A DNA stretch of 7,619 nt. It comes from Aequorivita sp. (GTDB taxonomy: Bacteria > Bacteroidota > Bacteroidia > Flavobacteriales > Flavobacteriaceae). The position numbers and the translations under genes are program-made. Below, piece by piece: positions 5,165 to 7,619 of the stretch. The notes beneath the pieces were generated by a model, which was not told where the DNA came from, made no database searches, and saw nothing but the letters and a program-made list of their open reading frames with translations. The stretch lies in the NCBI GenBank assembly GCA_020435865.1, contig JAGQYZ010000366.1, forward strand, positions 1 through 7,619, written 5' to 3'. How positions within the stretch are numbered: position 1 is the stretch's first letter; each line of letters begins with the position of its first letter.

Positions 5165-6415
5165 ATGGATACTACCTCAAACCCTTCAACACAAGAAATT
5201 TCATACAAACCAGTACATCCGTTTCTATTTACAATACTCATCTTGCCGATGGGTGTTTCTGTTGGATATGTATCGGTTACCCTTGGATATCTATTATCAG
5301 AGGCAGGTGTTTCGGTTGAAAAGATAGCGGCTTTAGTAGGCGCGACATTACTACCACATATTTTTAAATTTATATGGGCGCCCTTGGTTGATACGACCCT
5401 TTCTTTTAAAAAATGGTACTGGATGGCGAGTATTATTAGTTCCGTTGGTATTCTTGCCACGGGCATTTTTCCCATGAATTCATCTAGTTTGCCTATTTTA
5501 ACTTTGATTGTTTTGGCTTCTCAATTTGCTATCACTTTTTTGTGTATGGCGACAGAAGGCTTAATGGCCTATGATGTTCCTTTGGCATTAAAAGGAAGAG
5601 CTGGAGGTTTTTTTCAAGCCGGTAATCTTGGGGGTGTAGGTGTTGGTGGTGGTATTGGTCTTTTCTTAGCACAGCGCTTATCTGCACCTTGGATGGTAAG
5701 TGCATCTTTAGGGCTTATTTGTTTTGCTTGCTGTCTGGCACTTTTCTTTTTTAAAGACCCCAAAATAACCATCAAGGAAGAGCAGCTTCGCAAAACATAT
5801 GAGAATCTATTTAAAGATGTGTGGAACACCATTAAGACAAAAAGTGGGTTGCTGGCCCTAATGCTTTGCTTTCTTACACTTGGCACTGGTGCTGCGGGCA
5901 ATCTGTGGGCTTCTATTGCTAAAGACTGGCATGCCAGTGCCGATACGGTAGCCTTAGTAACAGGAATATTCAGTGGGTTAATTTCTGCTGTTGGTTGTAT
6001 GATAGGGGGTTATATATGTGACCGGATGAATAGCCGAAATGCTTATTTGCTTTTTGGACTGCTTGCCGCCACCGTCGCTGTAGGATTGGGCTATGCGCCA
6101 AGAACAGAAATAATGTTCATAGTAGGAACTTCACTATATGCCATGACAACCGGCCTTTGCTATGCAGGCTTTACTGCTTTTGTACTAGAAGCCATAGGCA
6201 AAGGTGCAGCCGCTACGAAATACAATATTTTTGCAGCCTTGTCAAATTCTCCTATTTACCTAATGACCTATGTGGTTGGCATTGCTTATACACACCTTGG
6301 TGCAACAGGAATGCTCAATACCGAGGCAGCTTTTGCGGTTGGCGCAATACTGCTTTTTATTGTAGTACAAAAGGTAATGTATAAAAATAAGGCAAAAGTC
6401 AAGGTAAGCTCTTAA
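5165..6415 (+). CDS. MFS permease, AmpG-like
   Basis: A 416-residue inner-membrane transporter with about twelve hydrophobic segments, typical MFS length. The short polar N-terminus (1-18) leads into the first helix. The cytoplasmic loop after helix 2 has FIWAPLVDTT (69-78), like the WAPLVDR segment of AmpG-type permeases. The equivalent loop in the second half is GGYICDRMNSR (281-291), an MFS motif A-like GG(x)3DR(x)3R. Between the halves lies a charged loop (about 197-222). AmpG proteins import muropeptides for peptidoglycan recycling in other bacteria; the substrate here is inferred only from family resemblance, and related family members carry other cargo. The gene stands alone, with 370 bp before and 304 bp after it. 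ATG at 5165 has an A-rich leader and no clear Shine-Dalgarno. Confidence 0.85.
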   Translation: MDTTSNPSTQEISYKPVHPFLFTILILPMGVSVGYVSVTLGYLLSEAGVSVEKIAALVGATLLPHIFKFIWAPLVDTTLSFKKWYWMASIISSVGILATGIFPMNSSSLPILTLIVLASQFAITFLCMATEGLMAYDVPLALKGRAGGFFQAGNLGGVGVGGGIGLFLAQRLSAPWMVSASLGLICFACCLALFFFKDPKITIKEEQLRKTYENLFKDVWNTIKTKSGLLALMLCFLTLGTGAAGNLWASIAKDWHASADTVALVTGIFSGLISAVGCMIGGYICDRMNSRNAYLLFGLLAATVAVGLGYAPRTEIMFIVGTSLYAMTTGLCYAGFTAFVLEAIGKGAAATKYNIFAALSNSPIYLMTYVVGIAYTHLGATGMLNTEAAFAVGAILLFIVVQKVMYKNKAKVKVSS

Positions 6416-6719
6416 AATTACGGATCTACCAGAACCGCAGAAATTCACAACCAGATCGTTCAATAATGTAGAATCTGTTTAAATCAACACTAATGCAGGT
6501 TACTCCTTTGTTTCGCTTTGGGCAGGCAATCTCAGTGAAGGCAGTTGTGGCTTCTTTGCAATGCAGTTGCCAATAAATGCTTGCTTTTCTTTTGCTAGTT
6601 CACAAGAAATACAACACAATTAATTATCTTTTGGCTATGATGAAACCTATTAAAGTAGGTTTTTTATAGCCCTTTTTAGGGTAATTGTTTAATAGAAGTT
6701 TTAGAAAAGAAAGTATAAA
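6416..6719. other. 304-bp intergenic region between permease and VTT-like gene
   Basis: No gene is supported. The left part (about 6500-6600) is richer in G and C than the rest and carries a short direct repeat, GCAGTTG twice. Its minus strand reads an open stretch of about 38 codons ending at a TAA near 6506, without an ATG, which I do not call. The right part holds two overlapping hairpins (6633-6681) and the A-rich leader AAAAGAAAG just before the next start. Confidence 0.5.
6633..6681 (+). promoter_or_regulatory. Two overlapping hairpins: terminator/attenuator-like leader element
   Basis: A two-part stem pairs GGCTAT (6633-6638) with ATAGCC (6666-6671) and AAACCTA (6643-6649) with TAGGTTT (6656-6662), leaving a GATG/TTT internal loop and a six-base apical loop. 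A second stem, CCCT (6670-6673) with AGGG (6678-6681), reuses the last two bases of the first, so the two cannot both form completely. The inner stem is followed by TTT, giving it terminator character. It could end permease transcripts, or lie in the leader of the VTT-like gene 38 bp downstream as an attenuator. No known riboswitch class is recognised. Confidence 0.45.
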
Positions 6720-7313
6720 ATGTGGTGGCAGTATACATTAGTTTTTTTAGGCGCACTATTGTTTGATATAGTTCCTTTTCCTTTTCCACCTGCATTTACC
6801 ATAATGATGTTCTTCCAGATTCTTTATGGATTAGATATATGGGCAGTAATCATAATAGGCGTAGCTGGCTCAATTTTGGGTAGATATATTCTGCTTTTAT
6901 ACGCCCCTTTATTGGCAAAGAGGTACTTAAAGGAATCAAAAAATAATGATATTCAGTTTCTTGGTGCTAAAATGAAAGAGAATAAATGGAAGGGTCAAGC
7001 TGTGATTCTTGCATATTCCTTATTACCGCTTCCCACAACACCTCTTTTTTTATGGGCTGGTATTTCCAGATTAAAACCCATCTATATAATACCCGCGTTT
7101 ATCATTGGCAAATTTAATAGTGATACTGTTGCTTTGCATCTTGGCAAATACGCATCAGAAAATATTGAAGGCCTAATTCAGAATACCTTCTCTTTGGAAT
7201 CAATTGCAAGCTTAATATTGAGCTTTTTACTTCTTTTTTGTCTTCTCTTCATAGACTGGCGAAAGCTGATCCAAGCAAAGAAGTTGGTGATAAATTATAA
7301 AATTTGGAAGTAG
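6720..7313 (+). CDS. VTT/DedA-like small membrane protein
   Basis: A 197-residue inner-membrane protein. The first hydrophobic part contains VPFPFPPAFTIM (18-29), then a helix with IGVAGSILGRYIL (46-58), a polar loop (66-92), and a second core with LLPLPTTPLFLWAG (101-114), IIPAFIIGKF (123-132) and a terminal helix near 160-185. Proline-rich re-entrant segments, the GxxxGxxLGRY helix and the P..P....AG segment resemble the VTT (SNARE-associated/DedA/TVP38) fold, whose members act in lipid scrambling or membrane homeostasis. The match is by pattern only and DedA-specific acidic and arginine residues are not clearly present. ATG at 6720 follows the purine-rich AGAAAAGAAAG. The gene converges with the DsrE-like gene, 46 bp apart. 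Confidence 0.65.
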   Translation: MWWQYTLVFLGALLFDIVPFPFPPAFTIMMFFQILYGLDIWAVIIIGVAGSILGRYILLLYAPLLAKRYLKESKNNDIQFLGAKMKENKWKGQAVILAYSLLPLPTTPLFLWAGISRLKPIYIIPAFIIGKFNSDTVALHLGKYASENIEGLIQNTFSLESIASLILSFLLLFCLLFIDWRKLIQAKKLVINYKIWK

Positions 7314-7335
7314 AAATTCCATCTTTTTGTTTTTC

Positions 7336-7360
7336 ACTAATTAAATTTAGTTCGTTTTAT
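7336..7360 (+). terminator. Weak terminator candidate between convergent genes
   Basis: ACTAA (7336-7340) pairs with TTAGT (7347-7351) around six bases, followed on the plus strand by the T-rich TCGTTTTATT. It could end transcription of the VTT-like gene. On the minus strand the stem is followed by A residues, so it would not serve the convergent gene. The stem is only five AT-rich pairs. Confidence 0.3.
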
Positions 7361-7619
7361 TAAATAAATAGTAATTGACAACCCTCTTCATTTGCCCTAT
7401 TATAAAAATCACCGATGGTTAAGATACCATCTAATTCGTCAATTAGATCTTCTCTTTTAAGATGAAACATATCCACCGCCAACTTACACCCCCATAATTT
7501 GCAACCAGAATCAGAAAGAATCTCTAAAAACTCTCCAATAGGAGGCATATCTAATTTCTCCATTTCTTTCTTCATCATTTTGGTGGCCAAAGCTTCCATA
7601 CCTGGCAAACCTCCCAACA
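7360..7619 (-). CDS. DsrE/DsrF/DrsH-like family protein, C-terminal part (gene runs off the window)
   Basis: The minus-strand frame is open to the right edge of the window, so the first codons lie outside; the TTG at 7617-7615 is only an internal codon. The visible 85 or so residues begin GGLPGMEALATKMMKKEM and continue with EKLDMPPIGEFLEIL, then SGCKLWGCKLAVDMF and REDLIDELDGI, ending at TAA (7362-7360). The LPGM..ATKMMKK segment and the CxxxxC helix are characteristic of the DsrE/DsrF/DrsH-like (peroxiredoxin-like) family, normally about 160-180 residues, linked to sulfur-relay or persulfide handling. The cysteines are candidates for the reactive site. It converges with the VTT-like gene. 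Confidence 0.85.
   Translation of the reverse strand, partial: LGGLPGMEALATKMMKKEMEKLDMPPIGEFLEILSDSGCKLWGCKLAVDMFHLKREDLIDELDGILTIGDFYNRANEEGCQLLFI

Noticed and set aside
5131..5475. Minus-strand open frame of 114 codons over the start of the permease gene
   Set aside because: The plus strand here encodes clear MFS helices with normal codon use; the antisense product has no domain or leader.
6260..6463. Minus-strand open frame of 67 codons at the permease 3' end
   Set aside because: Mostly antisense to the last MFS helices, no recognised motif and no promoter.
6506..6620. Minus-strand stretch reading ELAKEKQAFIGNCIAKK and ending at TAA
   Set aside because: Open for only about 38 codons with no ATG and no family I recognise; the local rise in GC may instead mark a dispersed repeat.

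Overview
The window looks like chromosomal DNA from a marine-type member of the Bacteroidota, most likely Flavobacteriaceae. The evidence is low GC, A-rich leaders instead of strong Shine-Dalgarno sequences, a secreted protein ending in a type IX secretion (T9SS) sorting domain, and an ECF sigma factor of flavobacterial style. This is inference; no rRNA or marker gene is present.

Layout, left to right. (1) Positions 1-270 hold no credible gene but are packed with inverted repeats: an 80-bp hairpin (1-80) sharing its last three bases with a 190-bp multi-arm inverted repeat (78-267). (2) A single gene follows at 290-1087, a lipoprotein-headed membrane protein with an M50-like HELGH motif. Just past its stop lies a short attC-like inverted repeat (1097-1161). 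The pattern repeat / one gene / repeat resembles an integron-like gene cassette, but no integrase is visible. (3) 1228-1946 is a two-gene operon: a YjdI-type Fe-S domain fused to a CDGSH Fe-S domain, then a small YjdJ/NATD1-type GNAT protein, closed by a probable terminator at 1979-2009. (4) On the minus strand at 2010-2099 is a possible decayed fragment resembling a Nudix hydrolase N-terminus. (5) 2175-3294 is an ECF sigma factor overlapping by 17 nt a cysteine-free four-helix membrane protein, a candidate non-classical anti-sigma factor. (6) 3433-4794 encodes a secreted protein with seven FG-GAP/VCBS-like calcium-binding repeats and a T9SS sorting domain. (7) 5165-6415 is an AmpG-like MFS permease. 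(8) 6720-7313 is a VTT/DedA-like membrane protein preceded by two overlapping hairpins. (9) A convergent minus-strand gene (7360 to beyond 7619) is the C-terminal part of a DsrE/DsrF/DrsH-like protein.

Functional links. The Fe-S/GNAT pair and the sigma/membrane-protein pair are clear operons. The secreted repeat protein lies 138 bp after the sigma pair and may or may not belong to its regulon. The permease, the VTT protein and the DsrE-like protein look like independent units. The least explained part is the structured repeat DNA flanking the M50-like gene.
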